Shown here piece after piece: positions 39,207 through 48,111 of a stretch of DNA of 64,000 nucleotides; position 1 is the stretch's first letter, and each line of letters begins with the position of its first letter. Location: positions 660,460 through 724,459 of the forward strand of contig NZ_KQ948452.1 in NCBI RefSeq assembly GCF_001514115.1, read 5' to 3'. The translations under genes were made by a program, and so were the position numbers. Below the pieces are notes generated by a model. It worked only from the letters and a program-made list of their open reading frames with translations, did no database searches and was not told the DNA's origin. The stretch is from Streptomyces olivochromogenes. Its GTDB lineage: Bacteria; Actinomycetota; Actinomycetes; Streptomycetales; Streptomycetaceae.

Positions 39207-40813
39207 TGGCGCTGACCTCCGCCGACCTCGGCGACGGCACCTACCGCAACCCCGTCCTCGACGCCGACTGGTCCGACCCCGACCTCCTGTGCGTGGGCGA
39301 CGACTTCTACCTCACCGCCTCCAGCTTCGGTCGCGTGCCCGGCCTGCCGCTCCTGCACTCCCGCGACCTGGTCAACTGGACGCTCGTCGGACACGCCCTC
39401 CAACTCCTCGAGCCCGCCAGGGATTTCAGGAAGCCCAGGCACGACTGCGGGGTGTGGGCGCCGTCCCTGCGGCACCACGACGACCGCTTCTGGATCTTCT
39501 GGGGCGACCCCGACCACGGCATCTTCCAGGTCAACGCCCCGGAGATCCGCGGTCCCTGGACCCGGCCGCACCTGGTCAAGGAGGGCAAGGGACTCATCGA
39601 CGCCTGCCCGCTGTGGGACGAGGAGACCGGCGAGGCGTATCTCGTGCACGCCTGGGCCAAGTCCCGCGCGGGCGTGAAGAACCGGCTCACCGGCCACCGT
39701 ATGCGCCCCGACGGCACCGGACTGCTCGACGAGGGCAAGGTGATCATCGACGCGGACCGGATCCCGGGCTGGTTCACCCTCGAAGGGCCCAAGGCCTACC
39801 GGCACGACGGCTGGTTCTGGATCTTCGCACCCGCTGGAGGAGTGGAGACCGGCTGGCAGGGCGCCTTCCGCTCGCGCGGCTTCTTCGGCCCGTACGAGGA
39901 GCGGGTGGTGCTGGAACAGGGGGACACCGAGGTCAACGGCCCCCACCAGGGCGGCTGGGTGCGCACGAGGGCCGGCGAGGACTGGTTCGCGCACTTCCAG
40001 CAGCGCGGACCCTACGGGCGGGTCGTCCACCTCCAGCCGATGCGCTGGGGCGATGGGGGTACCTCCCGCTCATGGGGGTCCCCCCGCTCGAGCGAAGCCG
40101 AGAGTGGGGGAGAAGCCGAGAGTGGGGAAGGCTGGCCGGTGATCGGTGACGAGGGTGTCCCCGTCGCCGTACACCGGAAGCCGCGACTGCCGCCGCAACC
40201 GCCCTCCGTACCCGCCACCGACGACGACTTCCCCGGCGGCCGCTTCGGACGGCAGTGGCAGTGGACCGCGAACCCCCATGACGGCTGGGCCACCCAGCAC
40301 TCGGGGGACGGGCTGCGGCTGAGCTGCGTACGGACGGTGGACGCGCACGACCTGCGCAGACTGCCGAACGTCCTCACCCAGCGGTTACCCGGCACCCCCG
40401 CCACCGTCGAGGTGGAGCTGCGCCTCGACAGCGAGGAGCCGGGGGCGCGGGCGGGGCTCGCGGTGCTCGGGGACGCCTTCAGCTGGATCGGGCTCCAGCG
40501 GGAGGCGGACGGGTCGGTGCGGCTCGTGCACCGGTTCGCCGAGTCGGTCGCCGAGCACGAACGCGACGCCGCACATCCGCGAGAGGCGCCCGAGGGGCGG
40601 GCCCGGCTGTGGATCGAGAGCGGGGCGGGGGCGCGCTGCCGGTTCTCCTACGACGTCGGGGGCGGCCGGCAGCCCTCCGGCCAGGTCTTCGCCGCCACCC
40701 CCTGGCGCTGGGTCGGCGCCCTGCTCGGACTTTTCGCACTCGCGCCCGTCGGCGGGGGACACGCCGGCGCGGCCTCGTTCACGCAGTTCCGCATCACCAG
40801 TTCCTTCCGCTGA
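39206..40813 (+). CDS. GH43-family glycosidase (arabinofuranosidase/xylosidase) without signal peptide
   Basis: A 535-residue two-domain enzyme. The N-terminal five-bladed propeller carries the GH43 acids: base Asp in ADWSDPDLL, Asp in LIDACPLWD and Glu in TLEGPKAYR. The C-terminal beta-sandwich (about 340-535) resembles the GH43 C2 domain. No signal peptide, so it acts on imported oligosaccharides. A REP-like repeat (40048-40127) is inserted in frame between the domains, and a TTA leucine codon lies at 40385-40387, making translation dependent on the bldA tRNA. The ATG overlaps the previous stop (TGATG). Confidence 0.87.
   Translation: MALTSADLGDGTYRNPVLDADWSDPDLLCVGDDFYLTASSFGRVPGLPLLHSRDLVNWTLVGHALQLLEPARDFRKPRHDCGVWAPSLRHHDDRFWIFWGDPDHGIFQVNAPEIRGPWTRPHLVKEGKGLIDACPLWDEETGEAYLVHAWAKSRAGVKNRLTGHRMRPDGTGLLDEGKVIIDADRIPGWFTLEGPKAYRHDGWFWIFAPAGGVETGWQGAFRSRGFFGPYEERVVLEQGDTEVNGPHQGGWVRTRAGEDWFAHFQQRGPYGRVVHLQPMRWGDGGTSRSWGSPRSSEAESGGEAESGEGWPVIGDEGVPVAVHRKPRLPPQPPSVPATDDDFPGGRFGRQWQWTANPHDGWATQHSGDGLRLSCVRTVDAHDLRRLPNVLTQRLPGTPATVEVELRLDSEEPGARAGLAVLGDAFSWIGLQREADGSVRLVHRFAESVAEHERDAAHPREAPEGRARLWIESGAGARCRFSYDVGGGRQPSGQVFAATPWRWVGALLGLFALAPVGGGHAGAASFTQFRITSSFR
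40048..40127 (+). repeat. REP-like palindromic element inserted in the GH43 coding sequence
   Basis: The segment reads GGGGGTACCTCCCGCTCATG followed by GGGGTCCCCCCGCTCGAGCG and two copies of GAAGCCGAGAGTGGGG (40094-40109 and 40112-40127, 18-base period). This type of palindrome is, from memory, widely dispersed between genes in Streptomyces. Here it is translated as a Ser/Gly/Glu-rich linker. Confidence 0.8.
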
Positions 40814-40858
40814 CAAGACCCCACAACCCCGTTGGATCCAGAAGAAGAGAGCCGATCA

Positions 40859-42196
40859 ATGAAGATCAACATCCACAGAACCGGGCGGGCCGCGACGGTC
40901 GTCGCCCTGGGCTCCGTGCTCGCGCTCACCGTCACCGCCTGCGGCGACAACGGCAGCGGAGCGGCGGGCGACAAGGGCACCGAGGGCTCCGGCAAGGGCG
41001 AGATCACCTTCTGGGACAACAACGGCGGTGTCCGCACCGACATCTGGAAGCAGATCATCGCGGACTTCGAGAAGAAGTACCCGGACATCAAGGTCAAGTA
41101 CGTCGGCATCCCGGCGGCGAGCGCCCAGTCGAAGTACGACACCGCCATCCAGGGCGGCGGCCTGCCCGACGTCGGCGGCGTGGGCACCGCGATGCTCGCC
41201 GAGGTCGCCGTCCAGGGAGCGCTGGAGCCGCTGGACAGCCGGCTCAAGGGGAGCTCGCTGGACGGCAAGCTGAGCCAGAACCTGCTCGACGTCAGCCGGT
41301 CCGCGGGCGGCGGTGACGCCCTGTACCAGGTGCCGACCTCCGCCAACAACGGCACGCTGTGGTACCGGACGGACCTGTTCAAGGCGGCGGGACTGGACGC
41401 CCCGACCACCTGGTCGAAGTTCTACGACGCCGCCGACAAGCTCACCGACGAGGGCAAGAACAAGTTCGGCTTCACCATCCGGGGTGGCGAGGGCGCCATC
41501 GCGCCGGCCCTCGACGCGGTGTACGGCCAGACCGGCATCACCTCGTTCTGGAACGGCGACAAGACCACCGTCAACGACCCGAAGAACGTCGCCGCCCTCG
41601 AGAAGTACATCGCCTTGTACAAGAAGGACACCCCGTCCGCCGACGTCAACAACGACTTCACCAAGATGGTCGCCCAGTGGGACAGCGGCACCATCGGCAT
41701 GCTCAGCCACAACCTCGGCTCCTACCAGGACCACGTGAAGGCGCTGGGCGCGGAGAAGTTCCGCGGCATCCCGAACCCGACGCAGGACGACGGCACACGC
41801 GTGCAGGTGTCCAACCCGGTCGACGGGATGAGCCTGTTCAAGTCCAGCAAGAACAAGGCGGCCGCCTGGAAGTTCATCGAGTTCGCCCTCTCGGCCGCGG
41901 AGAACTCCAAGTTCAACGAGTCGGCGGGGCAGGTCCCGGCGAACACCGACGCCGCGAAGGACGCGTGGATCCAGAAGGCCGAGCCCACCAAGCTGGCCGC
42001 GGAGGCGCTGAACGGGGCCGGCACCAAGATCGTGCAGCTGCCGTACTACCTGCCGGACTGGAACACGATCTCCAAGTCCGACAACGAGCCGAACTTCCAG
42101 AAGCTGCTGCTCGGGAAGATGAGCGCGAAGCAGTTCCTGGACACGTTGGCCGATCAGTTGAACAAGGCGCAGGCGGACTGGAAGGCGAATCACTGA
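40859..42196 (+). CDS. Oligosaccharide ABC importer substrate-binding lipoprotein
   Basis: A 445-residue lipoprotein with lipobox LTVTACG (Cys28). It has a cluster-B binding fold (GEITFWDNNGGVRTDIWKQI, NGTLWYRTDLFKAAGL). It ends the transport operon and should deliver a pectin- or arabinan-derived sugar to the permeases coded at 35214-37048. The start at 40859 follows GAAGAGAG. A REP-type repeat with terminator follows the stop. Confidence 0.88.
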   Translation: MKINIHRTGRAATVVALGSVLALTVTACGDNGSGAAGDKGTEGSGKGEITFWDNNGGVRTDIWKQIIADFEKKYPDIKVKYVGIPAASAQSKYDTAIQGGGLPDVGGVGTAMLAEVAVQGALEPLDSRLKGSSLDGKLSQNLLDVSRSAGGGDALYQVPTSANNGTLWYRTDLFKAAGLDAPTTWSKFYDAADKLTDEGKNKFGFTIRGGEGAIAPALDAVYGQTGITSFWNGDKTTVNDPKNVAALEKYIALYKKDTPSADVNNDFTKMVAQWDSGTIGMLSHNLGSYQDHVKALGAEKFRGIPNPTQDDGTRVQVSNPVDGMSLFKSSKNKAAAWKFIEFALSAAENSKFNESAGQVPANTDAAKDAWIQKAEPTKLAAEALNGAGTKIVQLPYYLPDWNTISKSDNEPNFQKLLLGKMSAKQFLDTLADQLNKAQADWKANH

Positions 42197-42224
42197 GAAC
42201 TCGGGTGGTTCGGTCGGTTCTTGG

Positions 42225-42309
42225 CTGCGGGGCCGTTGTGGCTGGTCGCGCCCACGCGGCGGAGCCGCACATTGATACAGCCCCGCGCCCCTGAAAGACG
42301 GGGCGCGGG
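42225..42309 (+). repeat. Dispersed Streptomyces intergenic repeat ending in a terminator
   Basis: GGCTGCGGGGCCGTTGTGGC and the following GCGGCGGAGCCGCA segment are, from memory, a frequent intergenic repeat in Streptomyces. It ends with a 10-base stem CCCGCGCCCC (42282-42291)/GGGGCGCGGG (42300-42309), which probably terminates the importer operon. Confidence 0.75.
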
Positions 42310-42338
42310 TCCCCCCTCTGCTTGAAAGGCACACGTTC

Positions 42339-43133
42339 GTGTCCCTTACGCGTAGACAGGTCACCTCGGCGGCTCTTGCCGCCGTTCCCCTCGCCCTGGT
42401 GGCGACCGGTACCGCACAGGCCACCCAGCGTCGCCGCACCCTCTACATCGCGGGTGACTCCACCGCTGCCCAGAAGTACGCCGACGCCGCGCCGGAGACC
42501 GGCTGGGGCATGGCGCTTCCGTTCTTCCTGCGGGAGCGCCTGGAAGTCGCCAACCATGCCGTGAACGGGCGGAGTTCGAAGAGTTTCGTCGACGAGGGGC
42601 GGCTCGAGGTCATTCTCGAGGCGATCCGGCCCGGCGACCTCCTGCTCATCCAGTTCGGGCACAACGACGAGAAGAGCGCCGACCCGACGCGCTACACCGA
42701 GCCCTGGACGACGTACCAGGACTACCTGCGGCAGTACGTCGACGGGGCGCGGGCCCGTGGCGCGCGGCCGGTGCTCGCCACCTCCGTGGAGCGCAGAAAG
42801 TTCGACGCGGACGGCAACGCCGTGCCGACCCACGGCGACTACCCGGCGGCGATGCGCGCCCTCGCCGAGGAGGAGCGCGTGGCGCTGCTCGACATCCAGG
42901 CCCTGTCGATCGCCCTGTGGCAGCGGCTCGGTGTCGAGGAGACCAAGAAGTACTTCAACTGGACCGCGACCGAGCAGGACAACACCCACTTCAACCCGCC
43001 GGGTGCGATCGCCGTGGCCCGTCTCGTCGCGGCCGAGCTGCTGCACCGCCGGGTGCTGGCGCACCGGGACGTGCGCCGGCTGGACGAGGAAGTCCCCGAG
43101 TCCTGGATCACCTGGCCGGACGCGGCCGCGTAA
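42339..43133 (+). CDS. Rhamnogalacturonan acetylesterase (CE12, SGNH hydrolase)
   Basis: A 264-residue secreted esterase. The signal (SLTRRQVTSAALAAVPLALVA, Tat-like RR) is cleaved near AQA-TQ. SGNH blocks: Ser in GDSTAAQ, Gly/Asn in NGRSSKSF, Asn in FGHNDEKS, and Asp/His in DNTHFNPPG. It removes acetyl groups from rhamnogalacturonan I, opening pectin to lyases. The start is GTG 42339. It begins the secreted-enzyme half of the island, directly after the repeat element, and is followed by the PL1 lyase after 40 bases. Confidence 0.9.
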   Translation: MSLTRRQVTSAALAAVPLALVATGTAQATQRRRTLYIAGDSTAAQKYADAAPETGWGMALPFFLRERLEVANHAVNGRSSKSFVDEGRLEVILEAIRPGDLLLIQFGHNDEKSADPTRYTEPWTTYQDYLRQYVDGARARGARPVLATSVERRKFDADGNAVPTHGDYPAAMRALAEEERVALLDIQALSIALWQRLGVEETKKYFNWTATEQDNTHFNPPGAIAVARLVAAELLHRRVLAHRDVRRLDEEVPESWITWPDAAA

Positions 43134-43173
43134 CCCCCTTCCACAGAACCTCCGCCAGAAGGAGAGCCGCACA

Positions 43174-44508
43174 GTGAACACACAGAGATGGCATGCCCAT
43201 GCCACAGCATGGCCGGCGACGACGGCCCTGCTGGTCGGTTGCACCGCCCTGGCCCTCGCCGTCACCGGCACCACCGCCCAGGCCCAGGCCCGGTCGGGCG
43301 ACCTCGGCCGGCAGACCCTCGCCGCCGGTGACGGCTGGGGCTCCGAGGGCACGGGGACCTCCGGTGGCGCGGCGGCCGACGCCGCGCACGTGTACACCGT
43401 CACCACCTGGGCCGAGTTCAAGGCCGCGCTGAAGAACGGCGGCACCGCCCCGAAGATCATCCAGGTGAAGGGCACGATCGACGCCAACGCCGAGGGCTGC
43501 GACTCCTTCGCCGCGCCGGGCTACGACTTCGACGCCTATCTGCAGAAGTACTCGCCGCAGAACTGGGGATACGGCACCAACCTGGACGCCGAGCCCGACG
43601 ACAGCCCCGAAGGCCTGCGCCGCGCCTCCGCCGCCGACCAGGACACCGCCATCAAGGCGGAGATCCCCGCGAACACCACCCTCGTCGGCCTCGGCAAGGG
43701 CGCGGGGTTCAAGGGCGCCAGCCTCCAGATCAAGGCCGTGGACAACGTCATCGTCCGCAACCTCACCTTCGAGAGCCCGCTCGACTGCTTCCCGCAGTGG
43801 GACCCGACCGACACCTCCGTCGGCAACTGGAACTCCGAGTACGACAGCGCGGTGGTGTACGGCTCCACGCACGTCTGGCTGGACCACAACACCTTCACCG
43901 ACGGGGACCACCCCGACAGCACGCTGCCCACGTACTTCGGCCGGATCTTCGAGCAGCACGACGGCGAGCTGGACATCGTCAAGGGCGCGGACTACGTGAC
44001 CGCCTCCTGGAACGTCTTCGCCGACCACGACAAGACGATCCTCATCGGCAACAGCGACAGCGCGTCCACCGCGGCGGTCGACCGGGGCCACCTCAAGGTC
44101 ACCTTCCACCACAACCTGTTCTCGAACCTCGTCGAGCGCGCGCCGCGCGTCCGCTTCGGCCAGGTCGACTCGTACAACAACCACTTCGTCGCGGGCGACG
44201 GCTACTCCTACAGCTACGGCATCGGCATGGAGTCCCAACTCGTCGCCGAGCACAACGCGTTCACGCTGCCCGCCGGGGTCAGCGCGGCGACCGTCCTGAA
44301 GAAGTGGAAGGAGGCGCCGCTCACCGCCGCGGACAACTACGTCAACGGGGCGGCCACCGACCTGATCGCCGTGCACAACGCGGAGATCCCGGCGGAGACG
44401 CTGCAGTCCGGGGCCGGATGGACGCCGACCCTGCGCACGAAGGTCGACTCGCCCAGGGCGGTGCCGCGGATCGTGGACCACGGGGCGGGCGCCGGAAAGA
44501 TCTGCTGA
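43174..44508 (+). CDS. Secreted pectate lyase, PL1 family
   Basis: A 444-residue parallel beta-helix enzyme with a Sec signal (cleavage near AQA-QA, about residue 38). PL1 signatures: WLDHNTFTDGDHPD (calcium-site acids), DIVKGADYVTASWNVF, and catalytic Arg in ERAPRVRFG. It cleaves polygalacturonate by beta-elimination with calcium. GTG 43174 has AAGGAGA upstream. Residues about 108-155 form an extra loop containing NWGYGTNLDAEPDDSPEG, seen in some actinomycete members. Confidence 0.92.
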   Translation: MNTQRWHAHATAWPATTALLVGCTALALAVTGTTAQAQARSGDLGRQTLAAGDGWGSEGTGTSGGAAADAAHVYTVTTWAEFKAALKNGGTAPKIIQVKGTIDANAEGCDSFAAPGYDFDAYLQKYSPQNWGYGTNLDAEPDDSPEGLRRASAADQDTAIKAEIPANTTLVGLGKGAGFKGASLQIKAVDNVIVRNLTFESPLDCFPQWDPTDTSVGNWNSEYDSAVVYGSTHVWLDHNTFTDGDHPDSTLPTYFGRIFEQHDGELDIVKGADYVTASWNVFADHDKTILIGNSDSASTAAVDRGHLKVTFHHNLFSNLVERAPRVRFGQVDSYNNHFVAGDGYSYSYGIGMESQLVAEHNAFTLPAGVSAATVLKKWKEAPLTAADNYVNGAATDLIAVHNAEIPAETLQSGAGWTPTLRTKVDSPRAVPRIVDHGAGAGKIC

Positions 44509-44571
44509 CCCACGTCGGACCTTCGCCGGACCGACGCCTGACCGACCCACCTGCGACCCATCTCCTGGTCA

Positions 44572-44651
44572 GGCCGGAGCGGCTCCGCACCCGCCCATCA
44601 CCCAGGGCGCGCCGCTCCGGCCCCTTTCCCCGCGGAGCCCGCGGGGCTCTT
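44572..44651 (+). terminator. Two consecutive terminator-like hairpins
   Basis: GGCCGGAGCGGC (44572-44583)/GCCGCTCCGGCC (44611-44622) is followed by CCTTT; then CCCCGCGG (44628-44635)/CCGCGGGG (44639-44646) is followed by CTCTT. They separate the PL1 gene from the pectin methylesterase genes. Confidence 0.7.
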
Positions 44652-44680
44652 GAGCCGTCGCACAGCGAAGGAGCATCGTC

Positions 44681-45793
44681 ATGCTCTCCCGTACCACCCC
44701 CAGTCGCAGAACCTTCCTCGCCGCCGGCGCCGGAGCCGCTCTGGCGCTCGGTCTCGCGGCCCCCGCGCGGGCCCAGGGGCGCTCCCCCTTCGGGCGCTAC
44801 GGCTCACCGTCGGCCCGTCTCACCGAGCGGACCCTGTACGTCCATCCCGGCGGTCTCGGCGACCACACCACTGTCCAGTCCGCCGTCAGCGCGGTGAGCG
44901 GGACCGGATACACCCTGGTCGTCGCGCCGGGAACGTACCGCGAGACGGTCGCCGTCGGTGTCGACCGTACGGAGATGACCTGGATCGGCGCCTCCGGGGA
45001 TCCGCGGGACGTCGTCGTCGTGTACGACAACGCCAACGGCACCCCGAAGCCCGGCGGCGGCACCTACGGGACCACCGGGTCGGCCACCACCACCGTGCAG
45101 GCCGACGGGTTCACCGCCCGCTCGATCACCTTCGCCAACGACTTCCTGCGCGCCGACCACCCCGAGATCACCGGCACCCAGGCGGTCGCCGTCAAGGTGC
45201 AGGGCGACCGCTCGGCCTTCGTGGGGTGCCGGTTCCTGGGCCACCAGGACACGCTGTACGCCGACTCGATCGCGCTCGGCACCTTCGCCCGCCAGTACTA
45301 CCGCGACTGTTACGTCGAAGGTGACGTGGACTTCGTCTTCGGCCGGGCGACCGCCGTCTTCGAGCGCTGCCACTTCCGCACCCTGAACCGCACGGACCTG
45401 GCGACCGCACCGTACGGCTTCGTCTTCGCCCCCTCCACCGCGCTCGCCAACCCGCGCGGCTACCTGGTCACCCACGGCCGGGTCAGCGGCGAGGCCCCGG
45501 ACGCGTACTACAAGCTCGCCCGCCCCTGGGTGCCCGGTTCGGACACCACCGCCCGGCCCATGCTGACCGTTCGCGACACCCGCCTCGCCGCCGGGATCGA
45601 CGCGGTCGCGCCCTACACCAACATGGCGGACGCCTACCCGTGGCAGAGCCAGCGCTTCGCCGAGTACCGGAACACGGGGCCGGGCGCGGTCATCAGCGTC
45701 CCGGAGAACCGTCCCCAACTGAGTCACGGGGAGGCCGAGTCGGCGACGCGGGAGGTCTACCTCGGCGACTGGACACCGTGGGAGGGGTGCTGA
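44681..45793 (+). CDS. Secreted pectin methylesterase, CE8 (copy 1)
   Basis: A 370-residue beta-helix esterase. The Tat signal is SRRTFLAAGAGAALALGL, cleaved near ARA-QG. CE8 residues: Gln in GHQDTLYAD, Asp/Asp in VEGDVDFVFGRATAVFE, and Arg in LARPWVPG. It removes methyl groups from homogalacturonan so that pectate lyases can cut. It is followed after one base by a second, related esterase, a tandem duplication. Confidence 0.92.
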   Translation: MLSRTTPSRRTFLAAGAGAALALGLAAPARAQGRSPFGRYGSPSARLTERTLYVHPGGLGDHTTVQSAVSAVSGTGYTLVVAPGTYRETVAVGVDRTEMTWIGASGDPRDVVVVYDNANGTPKPGGGTYGTTGSATTTVQADGFTARSITFANDFLRADHPEITGTQAVAVKVQGDRSAFVGCRFLGHQDTLYADSIALGTFARQYYRDCYVEGDVDFVFGRATAVFERCHFRTLNRTDLATAPYGFVFAPSTALANPRGYLVTHGRVSGEAPDAYYKLARPWVPGSDTTARPMLTVRDTRLAAGIDAVAPYTNMADAYPWQSQRFAEYRNTGPGAVISVPENRPQLSHGEAESATREVYLGDWTPWEGC

Positions 45794-45794
45794 G

Positions 45795-46811
45795 ATGCGC
45801 CGACGCGCCTTTCTCGCCGCGGCCGGTGCGCTCGGCGTCCTCGGTGCGACTCCCGCGTTCGCGGGCGGGCGCCGGGTGCTGCACGTCCGCCCCGGTGACT
45901 CCGTCCAGGCCGCCGTCGACGCGGTGACGGGCGCCGGCCGGACGATCGTCGTGCACCCGGGCACGTACCGCGAGGTCGTGAACATCCCCGCCGACAAGCC
46001 CGGTCTGACGCTGCTCGGCGCCACCCGCGACCCGCGCGACGCCGTCATCGTCTTCGACCGCGCCAACGGCACGCGGAAGCCGGACGGCTCGGGGACGTAC
46101 GGCACCGCGGGCTCCGCCACCTTCACCTCGGCGGCGCCGGGGCTCACCGTGCACGGGCTGACGCTCGCCAACGACTGGCTGCGCGCGGACCACCCGGACA
46201 TCACCGGGACGCAGGCGGTGGCGGCGTACGTCACCGGGGACCGCTCGTCCTTCACCCACGTCCGCCTGCTGGCACACCAGGACACCCTGTTCGCGGACAC
46301 GACGGACCTGACCGCCTTCGACCGCCAGTACTACCGCGACTGCTACATCGAGGGCGACGTCGACTTCGTCTTCGGGCGGGCCACCGCCGTCTTCGAGCGC
46401 TGCCACTTCCACACCCTCGACCGGGACGTCGCCTTCAAGCCCGAGGGGATGGTCTTCGCGCCCTCCACGGCCCGCGCCAACCCGCACGGTTTCCTGGCCC
46501 TGCGCGGCCGGGTCACCTCGGGCGCGCAGGACGGTGCGTACAAGATCGCGCGGCCGTGGGTGCCGTCGTACGAGACGACGGCCTGGCCGTCCCTGGTCGT
46601 ACGGGAGACGGAACTCGGCCCCGGCATCGACGCGGTGGCGCCCTACGTCGACATGCGCGAGGCCTACCCCTGGCAGTCCATGCGCTTTCGCGAGTACCGC
46701 AACACCGGCCCCGGCGCGGAGATCACCGTGCCGGAGAACCGCCCCCAGCTCACGGACACGGAAGCCGTGTCGCACACGCGTGCGGCGTATCTGGGCGACT
46801 GGTGCCCGTGA
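45795..46811 (+). CDS. Secreted pectin methylesterase, CE8 (copy 2)
   Basis: A 338-residue paralogue of the preceding gene with a shorter N-terminus (RRRAFLAAAGALGVLGA signal). Catalytic residues are kept: AHQDTLFAD, IEGDVDFVFGRATAVFE and IARPWVP. The ATG is one base after the upstream stop, so translation is coupled. The two proteins are roughly half identical by eye and may differ in preference for methylation pattern or pH. Confidence 0.91.
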   Translation: MRRRAFLAAAGALGVLGATPAFAGGRRVLHVRPGDSVQAAVDAVTGAGRTIVVHPGTYREVVNIPADKPGLTLLGATRDPRDAVIVFDRANGTRKPDGSGTYGTAGSATFTSAAPGLTVHGLTLANDWLRADHPDITGTQAVAAYVTGDRSSFTHVRLLAHQDTLFADTTDLTAFDRQYYRDCYIEGDVDFVFGRATAVFERCHFHTLDRDVAFKPEGMVFAPSTARANPHGFLALRGRVTSGAQDGAYKIARPWVPSYETTAWPSLVVRETELGPGIDAVAPYVDMREAYPWQSMRFREYRNTGPGAEITVPENRPQLTDTEAVSHTRAAYLGDWCP

Positions 46812-46897
46812 TGTCCCCGCACAGCGCACCGAAGAAAGCACCCAGCAGCGAACCGAAGAAAGCACCCAACAGCGCACCGAAGAAGGCACCGAAGTAG
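46811..46897 (+). CDS. Possible 28-residue Lys/Pro/Ala repeat peptide
   Basis: ATG 46811 overlaps the stop of the second methylesterase by one base (TGATG), then 28 codons follow to TAG. The peptide is three near-copies of SAPKKAPS/N (SAPKKAPSSEPKKAPNSAPKK within it), strongly basic. Reinitiation from the upstream stop is plausible. It may be a decayed C-terminal extension or a mere repeat; no homologue is recalled. Confidence 0.3.
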   Translation: MSPHSAPKKAPSSEPKKAPNSAPKKAPK

Positions 46898-46930
46898 TCC
46901 CCCACCGTATCGACGAAAGGACCGCACTCC

Positions 46931-48043
46931 ATGTCTCGTCGAACCGCTCTCGCCCTCGGCGCCACCCTGGCGCTCGGCGCCGGACTCGCCGTCCTGCCCA
47001 CCCAGGCCCAGGCGGCGACCGTCGTCGTCAGCACCACGGCCGATCTCACCAGCGCCATCAAGAACGCCACCGCCGGCACCGTCATCCAGGTGCGCGCCGG
47101 CACGTACTACCCGACGGCCACCCTCCAGTCGACGGCCAACGGCACCTCGTCGAGCCCTGTCACCCTCCAGGCGTACGGCTCGGAGACGGTGAAGATCGAC
47201 GGCTCGTCGCTGCCCGCCGGGGACTGGATCTTCAAGCTGACCGCCGACTACTGGAACGTCTCCGACCTCACCTTCCAGAACTCCCCGGACAGCGCGGTCG
47301 TCTGCCAGTCCTGCACCGGCACGAACTGGAACAACATCAAGACCATCAACGGCGGCGACTCCGGCTTCACGCTCACGGGTGACGGCACCGTCAACAACAC
47401 GGTCAAGAACATCGACTCGTACGGCAACTACGACGCCGCCACCCATGGCGAGAACGCGGACGGCGTCGCCGTGAAGTTCGGCTCCGGCACCGGCAACCTG
47501 ATCACCGGCGCCCGCCTGTACAACAACTCGGACGACGGCATCGACTTCTGGTCCTTCTCGTCGCCCGTCACCGTCGAGCACAGCTGGTCCTTCGGCAACG
47601 GCAAGAACCGCTGGGGCGACTCGGCCTTCGCGGGCGACGGCAACGGCTACAAGCTGGGCGGCGACGGCGAGGTCGTCGCGCACGTCGTCAACAACTCCGC
47701 CGCGTGGGACGACGCGGGCAGCGGCTTCACCGAGAACTCCAACACCGGCTCGATCGTCATCAACCGCACCACCGCCTACGCCAACGGCAAGTACGGCTAC
47801 TACTTCGCGACCAGCTCCGCGAAGCTCGGCAAGAACCTGGCGGTGAGCAACGGCAGCGCGGCGGTCTCCAAGGGGTCCTCGGTCACGTCCGTCGGCAACA
47901 ACTGGGACTCGGGCGTCTCCACCCCGTCCTTCGTCTCGACGGACGCGGCGACGACGTACAACTCCCGCAAGTCCGACGGCTCGCTGCCCGCGACGACGTT
48001 CCTGACGACGGGCAGTACGACGATCGGCGCCACGATGAACTAG
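46931..48043 (+). CDS. Secreted PL9-family pectate/rhamnogalacturonan lyase (copy 1)
   Basis: A 370-residue right-handed beta-helix enzyme with signal peptide (SRRTALALGATLALGAGLAVL, cleavage near AQA-AT). PL9 features: IQVRAGTYYPTATLQSTANG, NGGDSGFTLTGDG, and GENADGVAVKFGSGTGN with the lysine taken as the base. GENSNTGSI-type stack and NGKNRWGDSAF follow. A close paralogue lies at 57502. It is followed by a convergent terminator. Confidence 0.88.
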   Translation: MSRRTALALGATLALGAGLAVLPTQAQAATVVVSTTADLTSAIKNATAGTVIQVRAGTYYPTATLQSTANGTSSSPVTLQAYGSETVKIDGSSLPAGDWIFKLTADYWNVSDLTFQNSPDSAVVCQSCTGTNWNNIKTINGGDSGFTLTGDGTVNNTVKNIDSYGNYDAATHGENADGVAVKFGSGTGNLITGARLYNNSDDGIDFWSFSSPVTVEHSWSFGNGKNRWGDSAFAGDGNGYKLGGDGEVVAHVVNNSAAWDDAGSGFTENSNTGSIVINRTTAYANGKYGYYFATSSAKLGKNLAVSNGSAAVSKGSSVTSVGNNWDSGVSTPSFVSTDAATTYNSRKSDGSLPATTFLTTGSTTIGATMN

Positions 48044-48060
48044 TCCTCAGCAGGCGCTCC

Positions 48061-48095
48061 GTGCGGGAAGCGGCACGACCGACCGCTTCCCGCAC
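48061..48095. terminator. Hairpin terminator between PL9 copy 1 and the toxin cassette
   Basis: A 13-base stem GTGCGGGAAGCGG (48061-48073) with its complement (48083-48095) and a 9-base loop lies between convergent genes. It has no T-tract. Confidence 0.75.
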
Positions 48096-48111
48096 ATACG
48101 TCGGCGCACAC

